Positions 38,547-46,846 of a DNA stretch of 64,000 nucleotides are shown one piece after another. The translations under genes and the position numbers were made by a program. Position 1 is the first letter of the stretch; each line of letters starts with the position of its first letter. The notes beneath the pieces are model-generated. The model did not search any database, was not told the DNA's origin, and worked only from the letters and a program-made list of their open reading frames with translations. Source of the DNA: Roseicyclus sp. (lineage in GTDB: Bacteria; Pseudomonadota; Alphaproteobacteria; Rhodobacterales; Rhodobacteraceae); contig JAGYJU010000013.1 of assembly GCA_018401965.1 (NCBI GenBank), forward strand, positions 1-64,000. Direction: 5' to 3'.

Positions 38547-40043
38547 TCATTCCGCCGCCTCCCGATGACCCACGAATTCCTCGGGAAACTGCTCCAGCGC
38601 GCTCATCACCGGATAGGGCGTAAAGCCCCCCAGCGCGCAGAGCGAGCCGTGTTTCATCGTCTCGCAGAGATCAACCAGAAGCGGCACGGCCGCCGCGTCG
38701 CCCGCCGCGATCCGGTCGATGGTCTCAACACCGCGCACCGCGCCGATCCGGCAAGGCGTGCATTTCCCGCAGCTTTCCACCGCGCAGAATTCCAACGCAA
38801 ACCGCGCCATCGCGCGCATGTCGGCGGCATCGTCAAAGACCACGATGCCCGCATGCCCGATCAACCCGCCTTGGCCATCGAACTCTTCGTAGCCGAAGGG
38901 CGTGTCGAATTTCGCCGGCGCGAAATAGGCGCCGAGCGGCCCGCCGACCTGCACCGCCTTCACTGGTCGCCCGCTTGCCGTGCCGCCCGCGATATCGCTG
39001 ACCAATTCGCCAAGCGGCATGCCGAAGGCGGTCTCGAACAGCCCGCCCTGCGCCACGTTGCCCGCGATCTGGATCGGCATCGTGCCGCGCGACCGGCCAA
39101 GGCCAAAGCCCGCGTAATGCGCCGCCCCTTTCTCGAAGATCACCGGGATCGTGGCCAGCGAGATCACGTTGTTGACCACCGTGGGCCGCCCCATGAAGCC
39201 TTCCAACGCGGGCAGCGGCGGCTTGGCGCGCACCACCCCGCGCTTGCCTTCCAGCGAGTTCAAAAGCGCCGTTTCCTCGCCGCAGACATAGGCGCCCGCA
39301 CCCACGCGGATCTCGATGTCGAAGTCATGTGGTACATGAAGAGCGCGGCCCAGAATATTGTTTTCGCGAGATATCTCAACCGCCCGCGACATCACCTCGA
39401 TGGCATCGGGATATTCCGACCGGATGTAGACAAAGCCCTTGGTCGCCCCCACCGCCAGGCCCGCGATCACCATGCCCTCGATCACCGAGAACGGGTCGCC
39501 TTCCATGATCATGCGGTCGGCAAAGGTGCCGCTGTCGCCCTCGTCGGCATTGCAGACGATGTATTTGCGGTCGGCCTGCGCGCGCGCGACCGTTTCCCAT
39601 TTCACACCCGTGGGAAAACCCGCGCCGCCGCGACCGCGCAGGCCGCTGTCCTTGACCTCGGCAACGATCCCCTCGGGCCCCAACTCCAGCGCGCGGCGCA
39701 GACCCGCCAGGCCACCATGCGCCTCGTAATCCGCGACATCGAGCGGGTCGATCAGCCCGCAGCGCGCAAAGGTCAGCCGGGTCTGGCGGGCGAAAAACGG
39801 AATATCCTCGACCGCCCCAAGGCTCGGCCCATCCCCCGCCAGGATGCCCGCGACATCTCCCGGCGCGACCGGCCCATAGGCGCGGCGCTGGCCGTTTTCT
39901 TCAATCTCGACAAGCGGTTCCAGCCAGGTCATCCCGCGCGATCCGTTGCGGATCACGGCATGGCCTGCCGCCTGAAACGCGGCCGCGACGGTATCGGCAC
40001 CAAGGGCGCGGGCGCTTGCATCGCGCGGGACATAGATCTTCAT
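38547..40043 (-). CDS. fdsB: NAD-dependent formate dehydrogenase, beta subunit (NuoF-like)
   Basis: The 498-residue protein starts MKIYVPRDASARALGADTVA, has a short thioredoxin-like N-terminal part and then the NuoF-type flavin/NADH domain: SGLRGRGGAGFPTGVKWETV, YIVCNADEGDSGTFADRMIM, GAGAYVCGEETALLNSLEGK, RPTVVNNVISLATIPVIFEK, and a 4Fe-4S site ESCGKCTPCRIGAVRG with a later Cys in GSLCALGG. It passes electrons from the Fe-S chain to FMN and NAD+. Its ATG overlaps the fdsG stop (ATGA). Confidence 0.95.
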   Translation of the reverse strand: MKIYVPRDASARALGADTVAAAFQAAGHAVIRNGSRGMTWLEPLVEIEENGQRRAYGPVAPGDVAGILAGDGPSLGAVEDIPFFARQTRLTFARCGLIDPLDVADYEAHGGLAGLRRALELGPEGIVAEVKDSGLRGRGGAGFPTGVKWETVARAQADRKYIVCNADEGDSGTFADRMIMEGDPFSVIEGMVIAGLAVGATKGFVYIRSEYPDAIEVMSRAVEISRENNILGRALHVPHDFDIEIRVGAGAYVCGEETALLNSLEGKRGVVRAKPPLPALEGFMGRPTVVNNVISLATIPVIFEKGAAHYAGFGLGRSRGTMPIQIAGNVAQGGLFETAFGMPLGELVSDIAGGTASGRPVKAVQVGGPLGAYFAPAKFDTPFGYEEFDGQGGLIGHAGIVVFDDAADMRAMARFALEFCAVESCGKCTPCRIGAVRGVETIDRIAAGDAAAVPLLVDLCETMKHGSLCALGGFTPYPVMSALEQFPEEFVGHREAAE

Positions 40044-40516
40044 TGCGCCAGCTCCGCCAAAAGCGCGCCAGGCGTGGCGCGGCCATGCAGGCTGCCATCC
40101 AGCATCGCGGCCGGCGCACAGGCGCAAAGCCCGAGGCAATAGACCGGTTCCACCGTCACCCTCCCGTCGCGCGTGGTTCCGTGCCACTCGACGCCCAGCC
40201 GCGCCAAGACCGCCGCCGACAGATCCGCGCCCCCCATCGCCTGGCACGCCTCGGACCGGCACAGTTTCAAAACATGGCGGCCCTGCGGCATATCTTTGAA
40301 ATCATGATAGAAACTGATCACCCCATGCAATTCGGCGCGGGTGATGTTCAAGGCCTGCGCGATCGGTGCATGGGCCTCTTGCGGGACATATCCAAACCGT
40401 GCCTGCACCGCGTGCAAGATCGGCAAGAGCGCCCCTTCCAGGTGCAGATGATTATCGATGATCTGCGCGATGTCCGAGACCTGCGCGGGCTCGTGCGGGG
40501 CGGCTGTGGCTGTCAT
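40040..40516 (-). CDS. fdsG: NAD-dependent formate dehydrogenase, gamma subunit (NuoE-like)
   Basis: The protein of 158 residues has GALLPILHAVQARFGYVPQE, HGVISFYHDFKDMPQGRHVL and the [2Fe-2S] Cys set KLCRSEACQAMGG and VYCLGLCACAPAAML. It forms the diaphorase module with FdsB. I prefer ATG 40516 (MTATAAPHEPAQVSDIAQII) because GGAG is placed 7 bases upstream and because the longer start at 40558 would leave a LysR-type dyad almost touching the start codon. First structural gene of the operon. Confidence 0.92.
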   Translation of the reverse strand: MTATAAPHEPAQVSDIAQIIDNHLHLEGALLPILHAVQARFGYVPQEAHAPIAQALNITRAELHGVISFYHDFKDMPQGRHVLKLCRSEACQAMGGADLSAAVLARLGVEWHGTTRDGRVTVEPVYCLGLCACAPAAMLDGSLHGRATPGALLAELAQ

Positions 40517-40564
40517 GGCAGGCTCCGGATGTCTGGCGGCCATCGTGACGGTTTTCAATCGTCA

Positions 40565-40587
40565 ATCAATATCGTTGTTCCGTTGAT
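40565..40587. promoter_or_regulatory. Candidate LysR-type operator upstream of fdsG
   Basis: The interrupted dyad ATCAA-13 bases-TTGAT lies between fdsR and fdsG in AT-richer sequence (ATCAATATCGTTGTTCCGTT), the right place and shape for a site bound by the LysR protein encoded next door. No experiment; the assignment rests on position and symmetry only. Confidence 0.4.
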
Positions 40588-40643
40588 CGATAAGAAATTC
40601 CGATGGATGATCCCCGACGCTTTGCCCCCCGAAACCGACCCGG

Positions 40644-41540
40644 TCACAGACCCGACAGCGCCGCCGCCTCGGCCAGAAGCGCGTTCAGAACCGGCGTATG
40701 CGGCTCGCGCCAGGGCGCGACAAGCCCCACGCTATGTTCCACATGGCCGCCGGTGATCGGCACGATCGACAGCCTTTTGCCAGAGGCAAGGAACCGCGCC
40801 ATGTCATCGGGCAGGACGGTGACCCAACCGCCCTGTTCGACATGCGCGGCCAAAACCACGGTCGAATTTGCCTCGACCAGGGCGTCGGGGGTCACGTCCG
40901 CCTCCATGAAACATTGGTTGATGATGCGGCGGTTCTGCATGTCGGGCGTCAGCAGGCACAGGTTTTCGCCCGCCAGGTCGGCCCATGTCACCTGCGATTG
41001 CATGGCAAGGGGGTTATCGGCATGGCAGACCAGCGTGTAGCGTTCGCGGTAAAGCGGCGCGGTGACAACCCGCCCCAAGGGTTCATTGTCGAGATAGGAC
41101 AGCCCGGCATCGATTTCGAGATTCTCAAGCATTTTCAAGATCTCGGACGATGTTCTTGACAGGATGGTAAAGCGCACCTTGGGGTGGCTTTCCGCAAAGC
41201 GCGCCGACAGCCGCGCGGCCCAGGTCAGCGCCGTGGGGATCACCGCCATGCGCAGATGCCCCGACAACCCGTGGCGGCTGACGCGCATTTCCTCGCGAAA
41301 GGTGCGCGCATCGCTGACCAGCCGCCGCGCCCAGACCAACGCCCGCGCCCCTTCGGGCGTCAGCCCGCCGTAGCGCGAGCCGCGAAAGATCAGCTGCACG
41401 CCCAGCATGTCTTCCAGCTGCTTGATCCCGGTCGACAGCGTCGGCTGGGTGATGCCCAGGGTTTCGGCGGCACGTCCGAAATGGCCTTCCTTGGCGACGG
41501 CGATGAACATTTCGAGCTTGTTGATCATGATGCCAATCAT
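40644..41540 (-). CDS. fdsR: LysR-family regulator of formate dehydrogenase
   Basis: The 298-residue protein has an intact winged HTH (NKLEMFIAVAKEGHFGRAAE, TLGITQPTLSTGIKQLEDML) and a full effector domain (LSGHLRMAVIPTALTWAARL, YRERYTLVCHADNPLAMQSQ). It lies directly upstream of fdsG on the same strand, as the LysR-type FdsR regulators of fds operons do. Starts at 41540 (MIGIM) or 41528 (MINKLEMF) are both possible; neither has a clear ribosome site. The 130 bases upstream to 41670 carry no gene. Confidence 0.85.
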   Translation of the reverse strand: MIGIMINKLEMFIAVAKEGHFGRAAETLGITQPTLSTGIKQLEDMLGVQLIFRGSRYGGLTPEGARALVWARRLVSDARTFREEMRVSRHGLSGHLRMAVIPTALTWAARLSARFAESHPKVRFTILSRTSSEILKMLENLEIDAGLSYLDNEPLGRVVTAPLYRERYTLVCHADNPLAMQSQVTWADLAGENLCLLTPDMQNRRIINQCFMEADVTPDALVEANSTVVLAAHVEQGGWVTVLPDDMARFLASGKRLSIVPITGGHVEHSVGLVAPWREPHTPVLNALLAEAAALSGL

Positions 41541-41769
41541 GCGATCAATGACGGGCTTTTCAATAGGGAAATTTAATCAAGCCGCCAAAGGCCATCATCT
41601 GCGACCACCAAGCATCGCAGGTGGATCGCCCGGGCCCGCGCAGGAAATCGCCTGCGTCCGATAAAATGCTTTGCATCAGAACCGGTCTTTGGAAACGTCC
41701 GACCAATTCAACATTCGATACAATTTTATCGAAAGACACATGTTTGTAACGAGTCAGAAGGTTAGCACC

Positions 41770-42690
41770 ATGCCCACATTTGTTCTGAACGGCGTGTCCC
41801 TCAACGGCGGCACCTTCGCAGGCCCGACACAGTTGACAGTAACGGTTCCCGAAAACGCGACGCTGATTTACGAATATTCGACAAATCTCAACAATCCCGG
41901 CTTTGCGACCTCCGATTTCGGCACCGGCGGCTTGGTGAGCATCCCCGAGGCCTGGCTTGGGCCGGCAAACTCGCCCGTCGACGTCAGCCCTTACGGCGAA
42001 GACGAAAACGACGAACTGTATTTTGCCGATATCCTGCTCGACACGGACGCCGATGGCGCGCCCAACGAAACCCTGACCGTTCTTGTGGTCTGGAATTCAA
42101 CGGAAGGCACGGATCACCTGTAATTCAACGACATGACGCTCGATCTTGCCCCGCCGCCGCCTGCAACCGAAGGGCCGGATAACCTGATGGGCACATTCGG
42201 CAATGACACGATCGACGGTCTGGGCGGCGACGACACGATCGATGGCGGCGCGGACGACGACATCCTGACGGGCGGCGATGGCGAAGACGAGTTGATCGGC
42301 GGCGACGGAAACGACACGCTGCGCGGCGGCGCGGGCTTTAACTATATCGTGCCGGGCGCGGGCGCTGACCTTGTCGATGGCGGTCCTGATGGCACGCAGG
42401 TCAGCTACGATGATGCCGCGGGCCCTGTTGGTGTAAACCTCGGCACCAATACGGTGACCGAAGCGGCGGGCACGACCGACACGCTGATCAATGTCACCTC
42501 CGCCCGCGGCTCGCAGTTTTCAGACACCATGATCGGCGGCGCGGGCAACGAAACCCTCATGGGCCTTGGCGGGAATGACACGCTCAATGGCGGCGACGGT
42601 TCTGATTGGGTGCGCTACGACCGCGATTTCCGCTATGGCGGCACGGCGGGCGTCACCGTCGATCTGTCGGCGGGGACGGCCACGGATGGG
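41770..42690 (+). pseudogene. RTX (hemolysin-type calcium-binding) protein, nonsense codon and 3' truncation
   Basis: From ATG 41770 (MPTFVLNGVSLNGGTFAGPT) the frame codes a beta-rich N-terminal region, meets TAA at 42121, and goes on in the same frame with FNDMTLDLAPPPPATEGPDN and RTX nonapeptides (FGNDTIDGLGGDDTIDGGAD, GGDGNDTLRGGAGFN, GAGNETLMGLGGNDTLNGGD). The TAA probably replaces a Tyr codon (TAT or TAC). After about 42690 the frame enters a truncated ISAs1 element, so the C-terminal secretion signal is lost. Such proteins are secreted by type I systems; none is seen nearby. Confidence 0.8.
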
Positions 42691-42743
42691 CGCGCATGTG
42701 ATCTGAGAGTGCATCAGCGGGTAGGACAGCCACGTCACGGGCT

Positions 42744-43454
42744 TCAATCCGACCATGTCCCACGCTCGGTGTTTCCTGCCAAACCGCGAGGGGGGAAAAC
42801 CGGCTCCTGAAAGGCCGTTTCGATTTCTTCGCAAAGGTCTTTCTGGTTCCGCTTCACTGGGAGCAAGAAATCACCACCCTTCTCCACAATCCGAGAAGCG
42901 ATTGTTTTTTGGCAGAAAATTGCGTCTCCCGTGACAACCAATCCCTCAAGATCAATGGTCTCGATCAGCCGCAACGCATCTGGGATCTCCCGGCCTTTAC
43001 CTCGGGAGGAGGTATGGCCGGCAGATTGTTCGAGCGCTGCGCAAAACGCCGATAAGACATGTTCAGCGCGCGCTTCCCCGTCCTTGCTGGCTCGCAGTGT
43101 CTTGCCGTCTAACGCGATATGACGCTGGACCTTCGTATCTGCGTCTTCAGTCCGTCCTTCGACCGTGAGACGGCTGAAGGCGCGAGCCATTGCGTCCGGA
43201 TCAATCCCTCGCAAAGTCTCCGTCAACGTCGCGTGGCAGGGGGACTGGCGGTCACGTCGGAACCCAAGTCGGTTGAGTTGTGAACGGGACAAGGTGCGCC
43301 CAAGCCGGTAGGCCGCCATCATCCCCGTACGGCCCGTCAACATCGAAAGAAGGATCAGCCCAAGGATCGCTTCGAGCCTATGTAGACGCCCTTTCTTTCC
43401 TCGCGTGTCCGGAATTTCCCGCAAAACTGAACGTAATGAGATCATCGTTGCCAT
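42744..43454 (-). pseudogene. ISAs1-family transposase, C-terminally truncated
   Basis: The protein begins MATMISLRSVLREIPDTRGK and has LHRLEAILGLILLSMLTGRT, HIALDGKTLRASKDGEARAE (first Asp of the DDE core), LEGLVVTGDAIFCQKTIASR (second Asp) and GGDFLLPVKRNQKDLCEEIE, the N-terminal two thirds of an ISAs1 transposase. It loses homology after FQEPVF at about 42800 and reads unrelated sequence to 42744. Its start side ends near 43490. It cuts off the RTX gene. Confidence 0.8.
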
Positions 43455-43667
43455 CCTCCAAAGCCGTCGACAACAGAGATTCAGACAACAAGCTAACTTT
43501 CAATAACTTTCCGCCCTACAGTGAATAGCTCTGCCACTGTCTCAAAGTCGTTGACACGTTCCGTCCCCAGCAGACAGCGCCCGGTGGCTGACCCAGACGC
43601 GGGGCACGAGCTTCCGAAGCGACCCGACCGGAAATCTCGCCGCACCCTCGCAGGTCCGCTTTGCCCG

Positions 43668-43833
43668 GGGTGCAACACGCTCGACGACGAGGCGGAGATT
43701 TTCTGGAAGGAATATCCCGACCCGGTCGCTTGGGGCGATGTTCAAGCGGAATGGGCGAAAGCCCGGAAGGTGGCGAGCTTCGAAGTGATCATGAGTGGCT
43801 TGGACGCCTTCATCCGACACACGGATAACCCCC
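43668..43833 (+). pseudogene. Fragment resembling phage/plasmid replication-associated protein
   Basis: The frame reads NTLDDEAEIFWKEYPDPVAW, GDVQAEWAKARKVASFEVIM and SGLDAFIRHTDNPRD, which recalls the FWxxYPxKxxKxxAxKAWAKA segment near the C-terminus of many phage replication or DnaT-like proteins. No complete domain is present, and the frame loses sense after 43833. Identity is tentative. Confidence 0.35.
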
Positions 43834-43839
43834 GCGACT

Positions 43840-44175
43840 GCGGCTTCCGTCCGGCAGATCGTGACCGCCGACGCGGCAGCCGGGCACCACGACCACGCGG
43901 TCGCGCTGGCGCTGGATACCGACACGCCTGTCGCTGCCGCGCTGGCAATCCTCGGGGCAATGCCCGCACCGGTGAGCCTTGAGGCCGTAGAGGAACGATT
44001 TTCTGCGGGCGACTGGTTTGGCGAGGAGCCAAGCGCGATGGAAAGCGTGCACGGCGATCAGACTGCGGCAGGCTGGTCAACTGCCGTGGCCAAAGCGAAT
44101 GAGCGCATCGGAGCCACAACGCGAGAGGCGCCGGTTTCCCCTGAGGACATGAGCGATGAGGTGGGCCATGATTGA
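43840..44175 (+). pseudogene. Fragment, perhaps C-terminus of a phage head-maturation protease
   Basis: An open frame carries ASVRQIVTADAAAGHHDHAV, ALALDTDTPVAAALAILGAM and the tail TREAPVSPEDMSDEVGHD. The AVALALDTDTPVAAALAILG portion resembles the tail region of ClpP/S49-like phage proteases in alphaproteobacterial prophages. There is no start or catalytic domain of its own. Its end overlaps the next ATG at 44168. Confidence 0.35.
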
Positions 44176-44461
44176 CCGCATCCGCACCCCGGCGCAGGAG
44201 GAGCTCGCGCGGACATGCGCCAACAGTTTCGCCGCAGCATCTGACAACGGCCGTTACTATTCTGAACAGCGCAGCCCTATCGGCTGGTCGGCACAGCTGA
44301 CTTATTTTCCGCCTTGCGGTGCGAGGGAGACCGACGACGAGCAGGTCGTTCGATCGATTTCGGGGGACACGATCCGCCTGCGCAATGTGCGCCGCGTGCC
44401 CGACGAATTTCGTGGAAAGGGCATCGACGCCATCCGGGCAGCGCTTTTTGCCAGCGCATAA
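44168..44461 (+). CDS. Hypothetical protein of the tRNA-Leu element
   Basis: The 97-residue product MIDRIRTPAQEELARTCANS contains GYYSEQ-like NGRYYSEQRSPIGWSAQLTY and VRRVPDEFRGKGIDAIRAAL. There is no signal peptide, membrane segment or motif I can place. It starts 8 bases before the stop of the upstream frame and is followed 9 bases later by another small frame, suggesting a phage-like cluster of short genes. Confidence 0.45.
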   Translation: MIDRIRTPAQEELARTCANSFAAASDNGRYYSEQRSPIGWSAQLTYFPPCGARETDDEQVVRSISGDTIRLRNVRRVPDEFRGKGIDAIRAALFASA

Positions 44462-44470
44462 GGCACCCGC

Positions 44471-44611
44471 ATGGCCGACCTTTCACCCGATCTCGCCGCC
44501 AAGCTGTCTCGCCAGCACCCGGGCCGCCGCGCGATGGTCTACGCCCTCCTGCCCGAAGGCTCGCCGATCCGGCAGGTGCACGTCCCAACCGCGATGCTGA
44601 AATTGCGCTAA
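44471..44611 (+). CDS. Small hypothetical protein
   Basis: A 46-residue frame, MADLSPDLAAKLSRQHPGRR then AMVYALLPEGSPIRQVHVPT, follows the previous gene by 9 bases in the same direction. It is too short to classify. Low-confidence gene; codon composition is like its neighbours. Confidence 0.35.
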   Translation: MADLSPDLAAKLSRQHPGRRAMVYALLPEGSPIRQVHVPTAMLKLR

Positions 44612-44680
44612 GACGCATTTGTCGCTGGTCATCTTTTGCGCTATATAGCAAAGTGACGCTGCGCCACAGAAGGACAGCCG

Positions 44681-44917
44681 ATGCAGATCGCTTACACGAA
44701 CGCCGCGCGGAAAGGGCTCAAGAAGGTGCCCGCCAAGGACCGCGCGGCGCTGATCGCCAAGCTGGAAGCCTACGCGGCGACGGGAGAAGGCGATGTGAAG
44801 AAGCTGGTCGGGAGCGAATACTTTCGCCTTCGGCACGGTGACTGGCGCGCGATCTTCGAAGTCGAGGATGGCGTGTTGGTGATCCGGGTGGCGCACCGCC
44901 GCGAAGTCTACAAGTGA
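44681..44917 (+). CDS. RelE/ParE-superfamily toxin
   Basis: The 78-residue protein MQIAYTNAARKGLKKVPAKD has the RelE-fold pattern: LIAKLEAYAATGEGDVKKLV, then YFRLRHGDWRAIFEVEDGVL and VIRVAHRREVYK, with the RxxxxDWRAIFEV strand and the terminal HRREVY typical for RelE toxins that cut mRNA on the ribosome. It is followed 14 bases later by an Xre-type antitoxin gene, completing a type II toxin-antitoxin pair (toxin first, as in higBA-like order). Confidence 0.85.
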   Translation: MQIAYTNAARKGLKKVPAKDRAALIAKLEAYAATGEGDVKKLVGSEYFRLRHGDWRAIFEVEDGVLVIRVAHRREVYK

Positions 44918-44931
44918 AGGAGGGCCTGAAC

Positions 44932-45288
44932 ATGAACGAAGCCGTCAACCTGCAGGGCGAGAAGCTGGTCGTCCTCACCGAAACCGAATACCGCGCGCTG
45001 CTTGAGGACGCTGGCGACATTGCCCTCGCCGATCAGGCTCGTGCCGACAGCGCCGGAGCGCCTGTCCTGCCCGCCGATCTGCTGGCCGCGTCGCTGGATG
45101 GGACCATGCACCCGCTCACCGCATGGCGGAAGGCCGCCGGGCTCACGCAAGCGGCGCTGGCGCACAGGGCTGGCATCCGCACATCGACCGTGTGCAACAT
45201 CGAGAACGGCAAGATCGACCCGCGCCTGTCGACGGTGAAGGCCTTGGCCGATGCCCTCGGGCTCGACGTGGACGATCTCGTCGCCTGA
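44932..45288 (+). CDS. Xre-family antitoxin
   Basis: The 118-residue protein has an N-terminal segment (MNEAVNLQGEKLVVLTETEY RALLED) resembling toxin-binding regions and a C-terminal HTH_3 domain: TAWRKAAGLTQAALAHRAGI, RTSTVCNIENGKIDPRLSTV and KALADALGLDVDDLVA. It should neutralise the RelE-type toxin and repress the pair. AAGGAGG stands about 8 bases before the start. Gene order and spacing support co-expression. Confidence 0.85.
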   Translation: MNEAVNLQGEKLVVLTETEYRALLEDAGDIALADQARADSAGAPVLPADLLAASLDGTMHPLTAWRKAAGLTQAALAHRAGIRTSTVCNIENGKIDPRLSTVKALADALGLDVDDLVA

Positions 45289-45298
45289 CCGCCGACAG

Positions 45299-45541
45299 CT
45301 GGGCCCGCAGCACGCGCTGCTCTGCGTCAAGCAGGCGAAGGCGTATCTGGACGAAATTCTCGCCATCGGATGGACCGAGGCGGCTATGCGAATTCGCATA
45401 GGCGACCTTCAAGAGTGGTTTGGGAATGAAGGCGGGTTTGCGACGGCGGCGAAAGAGGGTGCTGGCATCGTGTCCATCCGCGCCTTCCTCGGCGGTGCCT
45501 TCGCCAAGGGCCACGGCGTCCCGACGCGCTCACGATCCTGA
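45299..45541 (+). pseudogene. Unidentified open frame, possibly a gene fragment
   Basis: The frame reads LCVKQAKAYLDEILAIGWTE, MRIRIGDLQEWFGNEGGFAT and IVSIRAFLGGAFAKGHGVPT. It has no good start outside the antitoxin gene and no domain I recognise. Possibly the remains of a phage gene. After it, 45542-45757 is noncoding and holds one strong hairpin. Confidence 0.25.
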
Positions 45542-45559
45542 AACGGCCGGGCAAAGAAA

Positions 45560-45593
45560 AGCCCCTGCCGCCACGGAGATGCCGACAGGGGCT
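45560..45593 (-). terminator. Hairpin with T-tract on the minus strand
   Basis: AGCCCCTGCCG and CGACAGGGGCT form a stem; on the minus strand it is followed by TTTTCTTT, the form of a Rho-independent terminator. No clear minus-strand gene precedes it closely, the nearest being the ribbon-helix-helix gene at 46206-46559, so it may stop leftward transcription from that promoter. Confidence 0.5.
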
Positions 45594-45757
45594 GGCACGA
45601 CGGGACGGGTCGTGCTGGGCACCTGCAGCTACGATAGGGCATGAAAAACGCCGGCACAATCAAAACCACCCTTGGCGGCCGCCATTCGCGAGGGCATCTG
45701 CGGGAATTCCGCAGTTATCGCTTCACCCATTCGCATGCTTCCCGTATTTGATGCCGC

Positions 45758-46018
45758 ATGGAAAAACCGCTTGCACATGATAACAATGATTTCGATGTGA
45801 CCGTGGAGGGCATGGACCGGGCGCAGCGCGCGCGGTTGATCCGCAAGACCCGGACCGGCCTCGGCTTGTCGCAGGCGGAGTTTGCCAGCCGGTTCCATGT
45901 GCCTATCGGGACGTTGCGCGACTGGGAGCAGGCCCGCGCGACCCCGCCAGACTTTGCGGTCGCCTACGTCAGGGTGATCGCGCTCCATGCGGAAATGGTC
46001 GCGGCAGTCTTGCGATAG
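45758..46018 (+). CDS. Helix-turn-helix transcriptional regulator (antitoxin-like)
   Basis: The 86-residue protein contains RLIRKTRTGLGLSQAEFASR followed by FHVPIGTLRDWEQARATPPD and AYVRVIALHAEMVAAVLR, an Xre-like HTH of the type found in orphan or HigA-like antitoxins. No toxin gene is adjacent. The start is ATG 45758. It is followed directly by a ParB-like fragment. Confidence 0.75.
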   Translation: MEKPLAHDNNDFDVTVEGMDRAQRARLIRKTRTGLGLSQAEFASRFHVPIGTLRDWEQARATPPDFAVAYVRVIALHAEMVAAVLR

Positions 46019-46207
46019 ATCACCCAGATCGAGCGCGCCGAGCTGGTCGCCGAGTGGGTCAGGATCGTTGAGGGGCGGCTGCCTGCCCAAGTTGGGCAAC
46101 TAGTCCTGCCGGACGGGCGCAAGGCCGGGCCACAGCACAAGCCACACGGCAAGTCCGAAGCTGCCCGCAAGCTGGGCATGACGCGCCAGACGGTCGAGCG
46201 CTCCCTC
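46019..46207 (+). pseudogene. ParB-like protein C-terminal fragment
   Basis: Immediately after the previous stop the same strand reads ITQIERAELVAEWVRIVEGR, LPDGRKAGPQHKPHGKSEAA and RKLGMTRQTVERSLR, recalling the linker and HTH following the ParB nuclease-like domain in plasmid/phage ParB relatives (ERAEHIAEWIRL...). There is no start and no nuclease domain. It runs head-on into the end of the ribbon-helix-helix gene. Confidence 0.45.
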
Positions 46208-46559
46208 AGGTGCGGAGATACGACAGGAGGACGGCGAGCTCGCGCTGCGTTTGCGCCCCGTCTTCACCATCCAGATCGGGGTCTTGCTTGAGCTTGGCGA
46301 TGATGGCGTCGCACTTGGCCTTCAACGCTTGCAGGTTGGCATCGGTGCCACCGGCCTCTTTCATCTGCCGTTGCAGGTCGGCCAACAGGACGATGGCATC
46401 CAACACCACGTCGCGCGGGTTCGGCGCGGGATACGCCACCTCGAGGGCTTGGATAATCTCGGCCGTCATCGAGCGACCGTTTTCCTCGGCAGCCAAGCGG
46501 ACGCGCTCACGAAGGTCCTCGGGAATACGAAGGCGGAAATGAGCATCTTCTCGTGACAT
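46206..46559 (-). CDS. Arc-type ribbon-helix-helix DNA-binding protein
   Basis: From ATG 46559 the 117-residue protein reads MSREDAHFRLRIPEDLRERV then RLAAEENGRSMTAEIIQALE, an Arc/MetJ-type ribbon-helix-helix domain, followed by a helical tail (AIVLLADLQRQMKEAGGTDA). Such proteins are phage or plasmid repressors. It is divergent from another ribbon-helix-helix gene; the shared 130-base region between them carries repeated sequences likely to be its operators. Confidence 0.8.
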   Translation of the reverse strand: MSREDAHFRLRIPEDLRERVRLAAEENGRSMTAEIIQALEVAYPAPNPRDVVLDAIVLLADLQRQMKEAGGTDANLQALKAKCDAIIAKLKQDPDLDGEDGAQTQRELAVLLSYLRT

Positions 46560-46637
46560 GCCACACCGATGACGCAAAAAAAGGTTGACCGCAACGCCAC
46601 ACAGATGCCACACGATTGAGTGCCACACCGGTGACAC
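46559..46637. promoter_or_regulatory. Divergent promoter region with repeated GCCACAC-type operators
   Basis: TGCCACACCGATGAC (46559), CGCCACACAGATGCC (46595), TGCCACACGAT (46606) and TGCCACACCGGTGAC (46621) are direct repeats around a shared motif. A TTGACC at 46585-46590 may serve as a -35 element. The repeats lie between two divergent ribbon-helix-helix genes, which makes them candidate operators for one or both proteins. Confidence 0.6.
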
Positions 46638-46687
46638 ACGACGCAATGCTGCACTTCGCGTCACCCGAACCACGAAAGGCATTTGGA

Positions 46688-46846
46688 ATGGAAACTGAAA
46701 AAGTCCGCATGACTGTCGCAATGCCCCCCAGCCTCGCCGAGCACCTTCGGCAGAAAGCCATCGACAACGACCGCCCCCTGAGCCGCGAAATCGTCCGCGC
46801 CCTCAAGGAGGGCTCCGGTTGGCAAAAGGACGGGGAGGCCGCGTGA
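46688..46846 (+). CDS. Small ribbon-helix-helix (Arc-like) protein
   Basis: The 52-residue protein METEKVRMTVAMPPSLAEHL then RQKAIDNDRPLSREIVRALK has the beta strand and two helices of a ribbon-helix-helix domain. It is divergent from the larger Arc-type gene, and its stop overlaps the start of the AlpA-like gene, suggesting an operon with the recombinase. An in-frame start further upstream (MLHFASPEPRKAFG) cannot be excluded. Confidence 0.65.
   Translation: METEKVRMTVAMPPSLAEHLRQKAIDNDRPLSREIVRALKEGSGWQKDGEAA

Noticed and set aside
38091..40142. Long plus-strand open frame (683 codons) across the start of fdsA and all of fdsB
   Set aside because: Shadow of fdsB and the intergenic palindromes; no family resemblance.
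42600..42760. Left attachment site (copy of the tRNA-Leu 3' end) near the ISAs1 fragment
   Set aside because: No stretch resembling the last 20 or more bases of the tRNA was found by eye; the left border stays undefined.
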